Assembly: GCA_012517355.1 (NCBI GenBank)
Contig: JAAYVD010000007.1
Coordinates: forward strand, 1 to 33,603
Length of the DNA: 33,603 nucleotides
Direction of reading: 5' to 3'
Source: Candidatus Rifleibacteriota bacterium
Lineage (GTDB): Bacteria; Muiribacteriota; Ozemobacteria; Ozemobacterales; Ozemobacteraceae
Shown here: positions 17,077-26,969 of the stretch, in pieces
Position numbering within the stretch: the stretch's first letter is position 1
Layout: the number at the start of each line of letters is the position of its first letter
Program-made: the position numbers and the translations under genes
The notes under the pieces: generated by a model
Database searches by the model: none
What the model saw: the letters and a program-made list of their open reading frames with translations, nothing else
Told to the model about the DNA's origin: nothing

Positions 17077-18058
17077 GGCTTTCCACCTGCCGGATCCCGG
17101 CGTGGTACAGCGCCACCGTCACGACCGCGAACACGGCGATCCAGGCCGCCTGCCACAGGAACAGCGAGCCGGCGTCGGCAACCGAAAACCGAACCAGCAA
17201 CCGGGCAGGGCCGCACAGGATGGTGCGGAACGGCAACCATCCGGCGACGGCCTGCAGCCAGCCCGGAAGGAAATCGAGCGGGATCATCAGCCCGCCGAGG
17301 ATGAACAGCATCTTCTGGTAGACCCAGAAGAACGGCGCGGCGTCCTCCACCCAGAAGGCCAGCAGGGCCAGGCAGAGGCCGATCAGCACCGACAGGGTCA
17401 TGGCCAGGGTCACGGCGGGGAACAGGGCCAGCACCGCGGCGGGGGCGACCGGCAGGGGGCCGATCAGCACCCGGGCGGTGACGACCCCGACCGCCAGGTT
17501 CAGCAAAAAGACCGGCAGCGCCTCGCCGAGGGCGAAGGCCAGGTGGTAGCCCACGTAGTGGCAGGGTTTGTTCAGCAGGGTGGCCACCGCCCCGGTCTTG
17601 ACCTCCTCGTCGATGCGCCCCTGCAGGCGCGGGGCCGACAGCAGGATCGCCTCGGTCATGACCAGGTACCAAAGCGACTCACGGGCCGCGAACCCCACGA
17701 CCGGCGCCCGGCCGTCGGCGAAAACGGTCTGCCAGAGCCGGCAGAACACGAACAGGATGAGCGCGAAGAAGACGGGCCGGCCCAGGCTGTCGCCGATGTA
17801 GGCCATCCGGTGCCGCACCGCGGTGGCGACGATCGCCGCGTATTTGCGCGCGACCGCCGCCAGGCTGCCGGTCGGTCGGGGAACGCGCCGCGGCAGGCCG
17901 GGGAAAGAGCGGGGTCCGTTCATTCCCTCGGCACCGGTTTCCGGCGGGGGCGCCAGGGAACGCTCCTCACCCTGACCGCCCCGGTCCCCGCCTTTCTGCG
18001 AAGCGGGGGCGAGGTCGGGCCGCCCCGGTGGGGAGGTGGGGGGCTCCGGCCGGGTCAC
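17066..18058 (-). CDS. ABC-2 type exporter permease (COG4587-like)
   Basis: The first permease of the exporter, with about six TM helices. The conserved core begins near the internal Met at 17923 (285 residues from there), with VRHRMAYIGDSLGRPVFF, LQGRIDEEVKTGAVATLLNKP and a C-terminal ALYHAGIRQVESHGG. Two starts are possible. The longer one listed is a GTG at 18058 whose GTGA overlaps the ATPase stop and has GAGGAGG close upstream; it adds a 45-residue Pro-rich leader. The shorter one is the ATG at 17923, which has only GAGGGA directly before it and would leave a 131-bp gap in an otherwise tight operon. GAGGAGG also encodes the acidic tail of the ATPase, so the choice is open. The gene overlaps the next permease by 11 bp. 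Confidence 0.85.
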   Translation of the reverse strand: MTRPEPPTSPPGRPDLAPASQKGGDRGGQGEERSLAPPPETGAEGMNGPRSFPGLPRRVPRPTGSLAAVARKYAAIVATAVRHRMAYIGDSLGRPVFFALILFVFCRLWQTVFADGRAPVVGFAARESLWYLVMTEAILLSAPRLQGRIDEEVKTGAVATLLNKPCHYVGYHLAFALGEALPVFLLNLAVGVVTARVLIGPLPVAPAAVLALFPAVTLAMTLSVLIGLCLALLAFWVEDAAPFFWVYQKMLFILGGLMIPLDFLPGWLQAVAGWLPFRTILCGPARLLVRFSVADAGSLFLWQAAWIAVFAVVTVALYHAGIRQVESHGG

Positions 18059-19074
18059 TCGTCCTCCTCGGCCGGTTCGGCGGGGGCGCTGGCCGGCAGG
18101 CCCTTCTGCCGGTAGATGTGGGCGATGATCTGGTCGAGCGACGGGGTGCGGACGGTGATGTCCTCGATGCGGGCGTAGGCCTGCAAGGCCTGCAGCACGT
18201 GGTCGATGGGCGTGGCGGCGGTGTCGACGCGCAGTTTCAGGCCGGGGCCCTTGCGTTTCAGGATCTCCACGCCATCGCAGGCGAACCCGTCCGCGGGCCG
18301 CGACAGGCGGGCCCCGACCGTGCGGATCGAGAAGTGGGGCGAGCGGCGCAGGGACTGCACGTCGGCATCGAGCAGCACCTGGCCGTGGTCGATGATGATG
18401 ACCCGCCGGCAGAGCTTCTCGATGTCGCCCGCGTCGTGCGAGGTGAGGAAGATGGTGACGCCGGCGTCGCGGTTGGCGCGCAGGATCAGGTCGCGCACCG
18501 CTTCCTTGGCGATGACGTCGAGGCCGATGGTCGGCTCGTCGAGGAACAGGACGCGCGGGTCGTGCAGCAGGGCGGCGGCGATCTCGCAGCGCATGCGCTG
18601 GCCCAGCGACAATTTGCGCACCGGCACGGCCAGCAGGTCGCCCAGCTCGAAGACCGCGACGAGGCGGTCGAGCCGTTGCCGGTAGAGATCGTCGGGCAAT
18701 TCGTACATGCGGGCCAGCAGGTTGAACGAGTCGAGGGGCGGCAGGTGCAGCCACAGCTGCGACCGCTGGCCGAAGACCGACCCGATGTGGAAGGACAGCT
18801 GCTGCCGGTCCTCCCAGGGGACGAAGCCCAGGACGCGGGCCCGGCCGCGGCTGGGATGCAGGATGCCGGTCAGCATCTTGATGGTGGTCGACTTGCCGGC
18901 GCCGTTGGGGCCGATGAAGGCCAGCAGTTCCCCGGGAGCCACCGTGAAGGTCACGTCGGCGACCGCGGTCACCGGCCGGTGCCGCGGGGCCACCAGGGCC
19001 CGCAGGCTGCCCCAGACCCCCGGTTCCTTCTCGGGAACGAGGAAGTCCTTGCCCAGCCCCTCGACTTCGATCAC
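18055..19074 (-). CDS. ABC exporter ATP-binding protein (COG4586-like)
   Basis: A 339-residue ATPase that powers the two permeases downstream. It shows Walker A GPNGAGKST (55-63), a Q-loop in FGQRSQLW (101-108), the signature LSLGQR (155-160), Walker B VLFLDEPTIGLD (175-186) and the H-loop TSHD. A long loop before the Walker A strand (WGSLRALVAPRHRPVTAV) is typical of this subfamily. The C-terminal extension ends in an acidic AEEDE. The start is a GTG at 19074 with a weak ribosome site; the nearby ATG is out of frame. Together with the permeases this is a complete exporter of the daunorubicin/viologen type; the cargo cannot be told from sequence. Confidence 0.93.
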   Translation of the reverse strand: MIEVEGLGKDFLVPEKEPGVWGSLRALVAPRHRPVTAVADVTFTVAPGELLAFIGPNGAGKSTTIKMLTGILHPSRGRARVLGFVPWEDRQQLSFHIGSVFGQRSQLWLHLPPLDSFNLLARMYELPDDLYRQRLDRLVAVFELGDLLAVPVRKLSLGQRMRCEIAAALLHDPRVLFLDEPTIGLDVIAKEAVRDLILRANRDAGVTIFLTSHDAGDIEKLCRRVIIIDHGQVLLDADVQSLRRSPHFSIRTVGARLSRPADGFACDGVEILKRKGPGLKLRVDTAATPIDHVLQALQAYARIEDITVRTPSLDQIIAHIYRQKGLPASAPAEPAEEDE

Positions 19075-19087
19075 ACCATCACCCGAT

Positions 19088-19128
19088 CAGTACAACCAGC
19101 ACTACTCACGAAACATTGTTCTGTACTG
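19088..19128. promoter_or_regulatory. inverted repeat before the ABC exporter operon
   Basis: CAGTACA (19088-19094) and TGTACTG (19122-19128) form 7-bp arms 27 bases apart, in a short AT-richer gap between the DUF155-like gene and the ATPase start. It could be an operator or a hairpin in the leader. No clear -35/-10 pair was found here. Confidence 0.45.
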
Positions 19129-19129
19129 G

Positions 19130-20239
19130 TCAACGGAAGAAGGCGATCAGGCCCTGGACCATGGGGATGACGATCTCGATGAGGATCAGGATGATGATCG
19201 TCATCTCCAGGGCGGTGGCCTGCTGGATGTCGATGCGTTCGAGGATGATCCGCTGCACGTCGCCAATCTCGGCGATCTTCTCCTTGACCGAGGACAACCA
19301 TTCCTTCACCTGGAAGGCCTCGTTCAGGTCGCGGTAGACCACCTCGTAGTAGGGGTCGTCGGTCACCTTGGTGGTGTTGGTGATGTCCTTGACCAGGTCG
19401 ACGAGGTCCATCCGGATCTGCGTCAGGCTCAGCACCTGGCGCACCTGGTTCTTCAGGTCCTTGCCCAGCCAGCTCAGGGGCATCAGTTGCTTCTGCTTGG
19501 GCAGCTGGTCGAGGAACCGGTAGGTCGATTCGATGTTGCGGTCGAGGATGAAATCGTAGATCTTCAGCTCGAACAGCTGCACCCGCGACAGTTCGAGGAA
19601 GTTGGCGACGTCCCAGACATCGCCCAGGGTGTAGAGGTAGGCCCGGTTGCCCAGGATGTAGAGTTTCTCCGGCTCGGCCCCCAGCGACACCTGCTTGATG
19701 AAGGCATGTCGCGTCTGCCGGGGGAACAGCTTGTTCTCCTGCATCAACAGTTCCATGCAGTCCTTCGCGGGACGGTCGGTGTCCTCGATGAAGAGCAGGA
19801 AGTGGTCGGTGAAATCGGGAACCTCGTACTCGTTCTTGATGATCGAACCGACCGTGCTGTTGATCATCGACAGGTCGTTGCGGAACAGCTGGTCGAAGTC
19901 GACCCGGCCGATGCCGGGCAGATCGATCTCGGTCATCGCGAACAGGCGGGCCGGTTCGATCCCCTCACCGAGGGCTTCGAGGCAGTATTCGAGCAGGGCG
20001 ACCCCGTAGCTGAACAGCTTGAGGTGGGTCGAGAAGACCACCCGGTGGTCCTCGACCTGGACCGTCTCCTGCCGCAGCTTGACGCGGATCGGGGCCAGGC
20101 CGGAGGCCACGAAATACTGCGAATAGACGCGGGAGGTCTCCTCGAAGACCGGGCCGCCGAGCTTCCGGGCGACCTCGACGAACCGTTCGGAGTCGAACTC
20201 CCCGCCCAGGTCGCGGGCATACAGGTGAATGACCTTCAT
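19130..20239 (-). CDS. DUF155/RMD1-like membrane-anchored protein
   Basis: A 369-residue protein with a soluble N-terminal part and a single C-terminal membrane anchor near residues 345-368 (ALEMTIIILILIEIVIPMV), preceded by a helical, probably coiled-coil stretch. This layout and the acidic-aromatic middle section resemble the RMD1/DUF155 family, whose molecular role is poorly known; in eukaryotes members are mitochondrial and linked to meiosis or ribosome anchoring. I assign the family only tentatively. The start at 20239 has GGAGGAA six bases upstream. The ATG at 20353, further out, encodes low-complexity sequence across the predicted promoter and is rejected. The gene precedes the ABC exporter by 55 bp, so the two may be co-transcribed. 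Confidence 0.75.
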   Translation of the reverse strand: MKVIHLYARDLGGEFDSERFVEVARKLGGPVFEETSRVYSQYFVASGLAPIRVKLRQETVQVEDHRVVFSTHLKLFSYGVALLEYCLEALGEGIEPARLFAMTEIDLPGIGRVDFDQLFRNDLSMINSTVGSIIKNEYEVPDFTDHFLLFIEDTDRPAKDCMELLMQENKLFPRQTRHAFIKQVSLGAEPEKLYILGNRAYLYTLGDVWDVANFLELSRVQLFELKIYDFILDRNIESTYRFLDQLPKQKQLMPLSWLGKDLKNQVRQVLSLTQIRMDLVDLVKDITNTTKVTDDPYYEVVYRDLNEAFQVKEWLSSVKEKIAEIGDVQRIILERIDIQQATALEMTIIILILIEIVIPMVQGLIAFFR

Positions 20240-20289
20240 GGACCGTTCCTCCGGGGGCCGTCGGAACCAGGGTCCGGCCCCGGCGGGAG

Positions 20290-20298
20290 AGTATACCA
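20290..20298 (-). promoter_or_regulatory. extended -10 promoter of the DUF155-like gene
   Basis: Minus-strand TGGTATACT lies about 50 bp before the start codon. The -10 hexamer TATACT is close to consensus and TGG provides the extended element. The -35 region is poor. Confidence 0.45.
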
Positions 20299-20377
20299 GA
20301 AACCCGGTCACCGGACACCTCGCGGCCGATCCCGGCCGGCAGGCCCCGGCCAATCGCCCTTGGAATCTCTCCCAGGC

Positions 20378-23356
20378 TCAGTCCAGGGGTTTTTTGTGGA
20401 TGACCCCCAACCGTTGCCGCCCATCCATGACCATGGCGAAAGGCACCGGGACCCGGGTGTGGACGAACCGGGCGGTCCGCTTGACCACGGGTTGCCGGCG
20501 CACCCAATCCCAGTCGATGAATCCCCCCGAGTTTCCGGTGGGCACGGTGAAGTACCCGATGTTCATGGAGGTGATGTTGTGAAAGAAATGCGACCCCTGC
20601 GAGGCCTCGACGGCAAAGCCCTCGATCTCGTATTCGACGATGGCCCGGGCGAGGGAGATCTGGGGCCAGGTGACGGGGATGCCCAGCCAGCGGTCACGGG
20701 TCCCCCAGCGGCCGGGACCCATCAACAGGTATTTCCGCCCCGCCCTCCGCAGGTCCTCGTTGAGCTCCTCCACCTCCCGGGCCATTTCCTGGGTGTGGGC
20801 CCGGTCGAAACGGTCAGGGTCGGCCCAGACGAGATCGCAGAGGCCGCCATCCACCCCGTTGCCCAGGCACTTCTCGGAATACAGGAAGAGGTCGTCGCGG
20901 GAGAGGGAACCGGCATCGATGGTGCAGTCCCGCTCGTCGAGCCCGAGGTGCTTGATCTGGAGCAGGTAGAAGGTGGGTTTCGCGGACCCGCCCGGTTCGA
21001 GGTTGACCGCGAACTCGATCTCGACCGGGGTGTCCATCGAAGCCTTGAGGTAGTCGAGCAACTCGTGAAGGATGGGCGCCAGGGGGAAGGTCTTCAGCTT
21101 CAGGATGGGAGCGAAGGTGAGGACCTTCAGGCCCTTGCCGTCCCCAAGGCCGATGCGCAGCCGGTCCTCGGTGTGGTCGAAGGTGCTGACCAGGTGGGGA
21201 AGGGTGCCGTCGGGCCCGGCGTCGTCGGTCTGGAGAGTGACCAGGGTGGCGGCGTCGCCGGTGAAGAGGTCGGGATGTTCCGCCCCCATGTCGAGGGCGT
21301 AGAAATGGCGCTGGGAATGGCGGGCCTGCTGCTGGGGCAGGGTGAACTCCACTTCGGGATAGGCCGGACAGAACCGGAAGCAGGGTTCCCCGCCCACCAC
21401 GTACCGACCCAGTCCCATGGCCACCTGGGCCACTCCGTCGGTGGGTTCGAGATACCCGATGGGGTAGAAATTGTAGGATTGGGCCACCCCCGATACATGG
21501 GGGTAGTAGCGTGTCCCATGCGGGGATCCCACCACCTCCTGGATGACGATGGCCATCCGTTCCTCCTCGATCTTGTACCCGATGGCCTCGAAGTAGGCCC
21601 GGGCGGTGGGGGAGTAGACCGAGGCGTAGACCAGCTTGACGGCCTCCATGACCTGGTTGAGCCGGATGACCGGATCGGGACTGTTGTTGGGCAGGAAGAA
21701 GGTCTGGTACAAACCGGCCAACGGATGGGTCTGGGAATCCTCGAGGAGGCCCGAGGACCGGATGGCCAGGGGATACCGCGCCCGGTCGAGATACCGCTGC
21801 AGGCGGTCGATCAGGTCGGGAGACAGGCTGCCCATCAGGAACCGCCGCTTGAGGGCCTCGTGATCCTGGCACTCCAGGGCCTGCTTGTACAACTTGTTGT
21901 TCCCCAGGAAGGCGGTGAACTCGTCGACCCCGATGATCGCCGTCTGGGGAATGCGGATCTCGACTTCGGGGAACTGGTCGACGAGGGGGGTGTCGTGCAG
22001 GAAGGTGTTGGCGAAGGAGATGCCCCGCCCTTTCCCTCCCAGGGATCCCTTGGCCAGCCGGATGACGGCCCGGTTCCAGGCATCACTGAGGTAGGCCTCG
22101 TCGAAGGGGACCACCTGCCCGGCGACGTTCATCCGCATGACGTGCTCGCCGAGACCGACCAGGAACTGCCGCAACTCCTCGCCATGCCCGAAATCCTGGA
22201 CCTTGGCCTTGAAGACGACCTGGGCGATGCTGATCTCGCCACGCGCCATCAGCCATGCCGAAAAGTGGTCGCGGGAGGCGTGATAGAGCACCGACTCGGT
22301 GGGGATGCGCCCCAGGCAGTCCTTCAACTCGGGCAGGGTGCGGGCCCGGGCCACCTCGCGGCCACCGTTGTCCCGGAAGATGAAGTCACCGAATCCCAGT
22401 TTGTGGTAGAAGAAGCTGGCCAGGTCGTCCGCCAGGCTCTCCGAGTTCTTGTTGACGAACCCGACCCGGTTCTCCGCCGCCAGCCGTGCGTTCTCCGGAT
22501 TGGAGGACTGCAGGAGGACGGGCAGATCGGGGCTGGTCCGACGCAACTCCTGGATCAGCCTGATGCCGGCCTGCTCGTCGAGGGCTCCTTCCCGGGGGTA
22601 GGCAACATCGGAAATCACGCACAGCAGGTAGTCCTTGTACTGCGCGTAGATCTTCATCGCCTTTTCGAAACTGGAGGCCAGCAGGACCTTGGGCCGGGCC
22701 CGCAACCGCAGGATCTTGCGCATGTCGTCGAGATGTTCCTCGGTGATCAGGCGGTGGGTCTGCTTGACGATCTCGCGGTACAGCAGAGGAAGGTACCGCG
22801 AGTAGTACCGGATGGAATCCTCGACGAGCAGGATGACCCGCACCAGGCCGATCTGGGTGTCGTTGGCCACGTTGAACCGGTCTTCCACCAGTTTGACCAT
22901 GGCCAGGAAGATCTCGGAATTCCCATTCCAGACGAAGACGTTGTCGAAACCCGACACCAGGTGCCGGTTCTGGCCGTAGAACCCGACCTCGGCGTTGTCG
23001 TTGAGGAGCAGAAGGATGGGGATCTGGGGATCGATCCGGCGGAAGCGGTCCACCAGGCTGAGCCAGTCGACGCGATGGATCCGGCTGAGAACGATGACCA
23101 GATCGAACCGCCGGCCGCTCATCTTCTGGATGGCGGCCTCCTCCGAGGACACGCTGATGATGCGGGGGGCGTTGGCCAGGTTGAGCTGGTTGTATTCGTC
23201 GTAGATGACCTCGGACAGGGGGGCGTCGTGTTCGAGGCTGAAGGCATCGTACGGAGGCGCCACGAGCAGGATTTCCCGCATGCGCAACGGCATCAGGTCG
23301 TGCAGGATGTCCCGGTTCGTCTTGTATTTTCGGAAGAATTCGGTGATTTCTGGCAA
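20378..23356 (-). CDS. receiver-like / PEP-pyruvate-binding fusion protein (paralogue A)
   Basis: A 992-residue soluble protein. Residues about 25-165 form a receiver-like domain without a clear phospho-Asp. Residues about 172-318 form a second receiver with ILLVEDS (acid D180), phospho-site candidate D250 in VISDVAYP and K303 in VNKNS, plus a long insert after the first strand. The rest resembles the ATP-grasp part of PEP synthase/pyruvate phosphate dikinase: GSLGGKGRG (437-445), IRSSGLLEDS (532-541) and, near the end, GPGRWGTRDRWLG. No TGG-x-TCH phosphohistidine motif or PEP-binding barrel is seen, so PEP synthesis is unlikely on its own. The start is a TTG: an in-frame stop lies upstream, and alignment with the paralogue at 27200 fits. 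It follows the Cys-rich gene by 131 bp and may be driven by its sigma-54 promoter. Confidence 0.85.
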   Translation of the reverse strand: MPEITEFFRKYKTNRDILHDLMPLRMREILLVAPPYDAFSLEHDAPLSEVIYDEYNQLNLANAPRIISVSSEEAAIQKMSGRRFDLVIVLSRIHRVDWLSLVDRFRRIDPQIPILLLLNDNAEVGFYGQNRHLVSGFDNVFVWNGNSEIFLAMVKLVEDRFNVANDTQIGLVRVILLVEDSIRYYSRYLPLLYREIVKQTHRLITEEHLDDMRKILRLRARPKVLLASSFEKAMKIYAQYKDYLLCVISDVAYPREGALDEQAGIRLIQELRRTSPDLPVLLQSSNPENARLAAENRVGFVNKNSESLADDLASFFYHKLGFGDFIFRDNGGREVARARTLPELKDCLGRIPTESVLYHASRDHFSAWLMARGEISIAQVVFKAKVQDFGHGEELRQFLVGLGEHVMRMNVAGQVVPFDEAYLSDAWNRAVIRLAKGSLGGKGRGISFANTFLHDTPLVDQFPEVEIRIPQTAIIGVDEFTAFLGNNKLYKQALECQDHEALKRRFLMGSLSPDLIDRLQRYLDRARYPLAIRSSGLLEDSQTHPLAGLYQTFFLPNNSPDPVIRLNQVMEAVKLVYASVYSPTARAYFEAIGYKIEEERMAIVIQEVVGSPHGTRYYPHVSGVAQSYNFYPIGYLEPTDGVAQVAMGLGRYVVGGEPCFRFCPAYPEVEFTLPQQQARHSQRHFYALDMGAEHPDLFTGDAATLVTLQTDDAGPDGTLPHLVSTFDHTEDRLRIGLGDGKGLKVLTFAPILKLKTFPLAPILHELLDYLKASMDTPVEIEFAVNLEPGGSAKPTFYLLQIKHLGLDERDCTIDAGSLSRDDLFLYSEKCLGNGVDGGLCDLVWADPDRFDRAHTQEMAREVEELNEDLRRAGRKYLLMGPGRWGTRDRWLGIPVTWPQISLARAIVEYEIEGFAVEASQGSHFFHNITSMNIGYFTVPTGNSGGFIDWDWVRRQPVVKRTARFVHTRVPVPFAMVMDGRQRLGVIHKKPLD

Positions 23357-23392
23357 GCGCGATCGTCCGGTGGGAGGGGGTGATGGGGGTTC

Positions 23393-23421
23393 ACTCTACC
23401 ACACCCGGACCGAATGGCCAA
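23393..23421 (-). promoter_or_regulatory. possible internal promoter of paralogue A
   Basis: Minus-strand TTGGCC (23421-23416), a 17-bp spacer and TAGAGT (23398-23393) preceded by TGG. The match is weak to moderate, and the site is close to a 24-bp palindrome. Confidence 0.3.
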
Positions 23422-23424
23422 TCC

Positions 23425-23448
23425 GCCCGGGGGAAATTTCCCCCGGGC
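23425..23448. repeat. 24-bp perfect palindrome between the Cys-rich gene and paralogue A
   Basis: The left half is GCCCGGGGGAAA and the right half is its exact reverse complement, with no central gap. No T run follows on the minus strand, so it is not a classical terminator. It may be an operator or an mRNA-processing hairpin in the 131-bp gap. Confidence 0.7.
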
Positions 23449-23487
23449 CGGGGCGGTCGGCCCCGGACGAAGGGCCGGCCGCCTCTT

Positions 23488-23808
23488 TCAGCAGTATTCC
23501 TCGCAGTGGAAGACCCCGCCGGCGGGGCGGGGGAACCGGCAGGTCGCGGCATTCCCGCAATTGGAGCACAACCCGCGCGGCCCCTCGACGGCGGCGAGGG
23601 GGGCCTCTTGAACCGGGGCGGTCCGGCCCAGGAAAGCGGGCACCTCGGGTTCAGGCATCACCTCGCAGAACTGGCGGGACCGGCGGCTGGCGGCCGCCCA
23701 GCCGCAGGAGGCGCGTTCCTCGCAGCGGTCACACAGGCTGGGTCCGGACTCCAGGGCGGAAGGGGAACCGCGATCGGCACACGAATCGGGCTTGGGTTGG
23801 TGAGTCAT
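23488..23808 (-). CDS. small Cys-rich metal-site protein
   Basis: A 106-residue protein with ten cysteines in two similar motifs: C26-x2-C29-x5-C35-x12-C48 and C81-x2-C84-x5-C90-x11-C102, the second followed by EEYC. Each could bind one zinc ion or an iron-sulfur cluster. The second motif (CSNCGNAATCRFPRP, then GGVFHCEEY) resembles short Cys-rich proteins I recall from anaerobic bacteria; I cannot name a family. No signal peptide or TM is present. The start has GGAGGAGA five bases upstream. It is the first gene after the sigma-54 promoter and probably shares a transcript with paralogue A. A redox or metal-sensing partner of the PEP-binding protein is a guess. Confidence 0.8.
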   Translation of the reverse strand: MTHQPKPDSCADRGSPSALESGPSLCDRCEERASCGWAAASRRSRQFCEVMPEPEVPAFLGRTAPVQEAPLAAVEGPRGLCSNCGNAATCRFPRPAGGVFHCEEYC

Positions 23809-23856
23809 GTCGTCTCCTCCTCGAAAAATCGGCCCGGTGGGGCCAACCTCTCTATA

Positions 23857-23872
23857 GGCAAACGCCATGCCA
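23857..23872 (-). promoter_or_regulatory. sigma-54 (-24/-12) promoter of the Cys-rich gene
   Basis: Minus-strand TGGCATGGCGTTTGCC matches the consensus TGGCACG-N4-TTGCA, with GG and GC separated by exactly ten bases. Transcription would start near 23847, giving a leader of about 38 bases with the GGAGGAGA ribosome site. The gene directly upstream encodes a sigma-54 activator. Confidence 0.75.
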
Positions 23873-23916
23873 CCCGTCCCTGTCGCGGAAACGGGCTTCC
23901 CCACTGGTTTTCGCTT

Positions 23917-23951
23917 GGTCAACCACCCTGCGGGAGGCGGGGTGGTTGACC
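23917..23951. promoter_or_regulatory. palindromic upstream activator site candidate
   Basis: GGTCAACCACCC (23917-23928) and GGGTGGTTGACC (23940-23951) are perfect 12-bp inverted arms around 11 bases. The centre lies about 87 bp upstream of the predicted sigma-54 start site, where NtrC-type enhancers usually bind. No T run follows, so a terminator role is less likely. Confidence 0.65.
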
Positions 23952-23975
23952 CCACCGGGGCGAATCGCCCCGCCC

Positions 23976-25339
<1,364 letters not shown>

Positions 25340-25343
<4 letters not shown>

Positions 25344-26935
25344 GCCTTCCTCCATTTCGTTTCGGGCCTCTCGAGAGCGGGCAGCAGAATTTCGAACCGC
25401 GCCCCCTTGCCCGGCTGACTCTCCACCTGGATGGCCCCGCCGTGGGAGGTGACGATGCCATGCACCACCGACAGCCCGAGGCCGGTTCCCATGCCGACCT
25501 CCTTCGTGGTGAAGAACGGGGTGAAGATCATGCCGCGAACCTCTTCGTCCATACCCACCCCGGTGTCCTCGATGGCCAGGCGGACCATGCCACCGCGGCG
25601 GTCGGTCCGGACGGTCAACCGCCCGCCGCCGGGCATGGCCTGGATGGCATTGACGATCAGGTTGACCAGGACCTGGTTCAGCTGGGAGGGATCGCCGAAG
25701 ACGGGTGGCAGGTTGGCCCCCAGCTCACGGACGATCTCGATGCCTTCCTTGGCACACCGCGATTCCAGGAAGTACAGCCCCTCTTCGACGATGCGGTTGA
25801 AATCCGTCTCGGCCATGTGGACAGGCATCTGCCTGGAGAAGTAGAGCAGCTTCTTGATGATCTCCCGGGCATGCAGGGAAGCCCGGACGATGCGGTCCAG
25901 GTCTGAGGGCACCTGGCCGGGCAACCCCTCGGTCCGCGCGATCAGCTGGGCATAGCCGAGGATGTTGGTCAACGGCTCGTTGAGCTCGTGGGCCACGCCG
26001 GCGACCAGCTGTCCGACGGTGGCCAGGCGATCGGCATGGCGGAGCTGGCCCTGCAAGCGGACCCGCTCCTCCTGCGTCTGGCGACGCTCGACGATCAGGG
26101 CCACCTCGCGGGCGATCGAGTTGAGGAGAGCCTGTTCCTCGGCCAGGAAGGGATGCTGCCCGAAATCCTGCCGTTCCTCGGTGTAGAAGATTTCGATGCG
26201 GCCGCGATTCTTGCCCCCCACCACGACCTCGGCCTCCTGGCGGAAGGGGCCGGTCCGGAACCCGCGGCACTCGAAGGAACGGTGATCGATGACCAGCCGG
26301 GCGCAGGTGATCTCGGGAAACTGCCAGGCCTTGGGCAGCAGGTCGGCGATCTGCTGCAGGGTCTCCTCGATGGGTTGGCGGGCATCGTCGGCCACCCGCA
26401 CCAGGCCGTACAGGCAGGTCAGCTCCTTGTTGCGCTCCCGCAGGTCGGTCAGCAGGCGATGGACGGTGAAGACGGTGCCGAGCCGCTCGCCGATCTGCTC
26501 CAGCAGCCCTCCCCATCGGGATGCCACCTCGGCCACCGGCCGGGGAAAGCCCAGGAGCAGGTGCCCGAGGAGTTCCCGGCCGGCGCAGAGGGGGATGGTG
26601 AGGGTGTCCCGGGAAGGGGCCGGCTGGTGGTCGGGATTGAACAGGCGGGCCGCCATCACCTCGTAGGAGAACCCGGCGGGGTTCCCCGACAGCACGCCAT
26701 GGTGGAGGGTTTCGCCCCGGAAGAGAAGGACCTCGATGACCTCCGCCCCCATGAAGCTGCCAAGGAGGGTGAGCACTTCCCGCGCGAACTCGGACGGTCG
26801 CAGCGGCTGGTTCGACATGACGAGCATCCGATCGACCATCGCACGCAAAGCCTGCTCATCGGTCGGGGGAGAAACCCGCGACGGGCGGGGGGAGGGAGAC
26901 CTGGCCGAGGGTGACCGGACGGCTCGTGGGGACAT
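25340..26935 (-). CDS. soluble NtrB-like sensor histidine kinase
   Basis: A 531-residue cytoplasmic kinase with no TM or signal peptide. After a Ser/Pro/Arg-rich start (1-25) come two GAF-like sensor regions, about 26-160 and 165-285. The second contains PKAWQFPEITCARLVID, a pattern I associate with sensor kinases of anaerobic bacteria. The HisKA box is GVAHELNEPL (H316). The ATPase has the N-box NQVLVNLIVNAIQ, G1 DTGVGM (457-462), FFTTK and G2 GTGLGLS. It should autophosphorylate and pass phosphate to D58 of the overlapping regulator. A promoter sits so close to the ATG that the mRNA may be leaderless. The ligand is unknown. It is divergent from paralogue B of the PEP-binding protein. Confidence 0.93.
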
Positions 26936-26941
26936 GACCCC

Positions 26942-26969
26942 ATTGTAGCTGCGGGCGGCCGGAAGTCAA
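26942..26969 (-). promoter_or_regulatory. sigma-70-type promoter of the kinase/regulator operon
   Basis: Minus-strand TTGACT (26969-26964), a 16-bp spacer and TACAAT (26947-26942). The ATG at 26935 lies seven bases past the -10 box, so transcription would begin at or next to the start codon (leaderless mRNA). Confidence 0.65.

Noticed and set aside
20378-23356. Naming the two large paralogues PEP synthase or pyruvate phosphate dikinase
   Set aside because: Only the nucleotide-binding part is recognisable; the phosphohistidine and PEP-barrel domains were not found.
18707-23383. 1,558-codon plus-strand frame
   Set aside because: It runs antisense through the ABC ATPase, the DUF155-like gene and paralogue A. 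Real genes there have motifs, ribosome sites and promoters.
23957-23971. GGGGCG/CGCCCC hairpin as the terminator of the regulator gene
   Set aside because: It has a short stem, a three-base loop and no T run on the minus strand.
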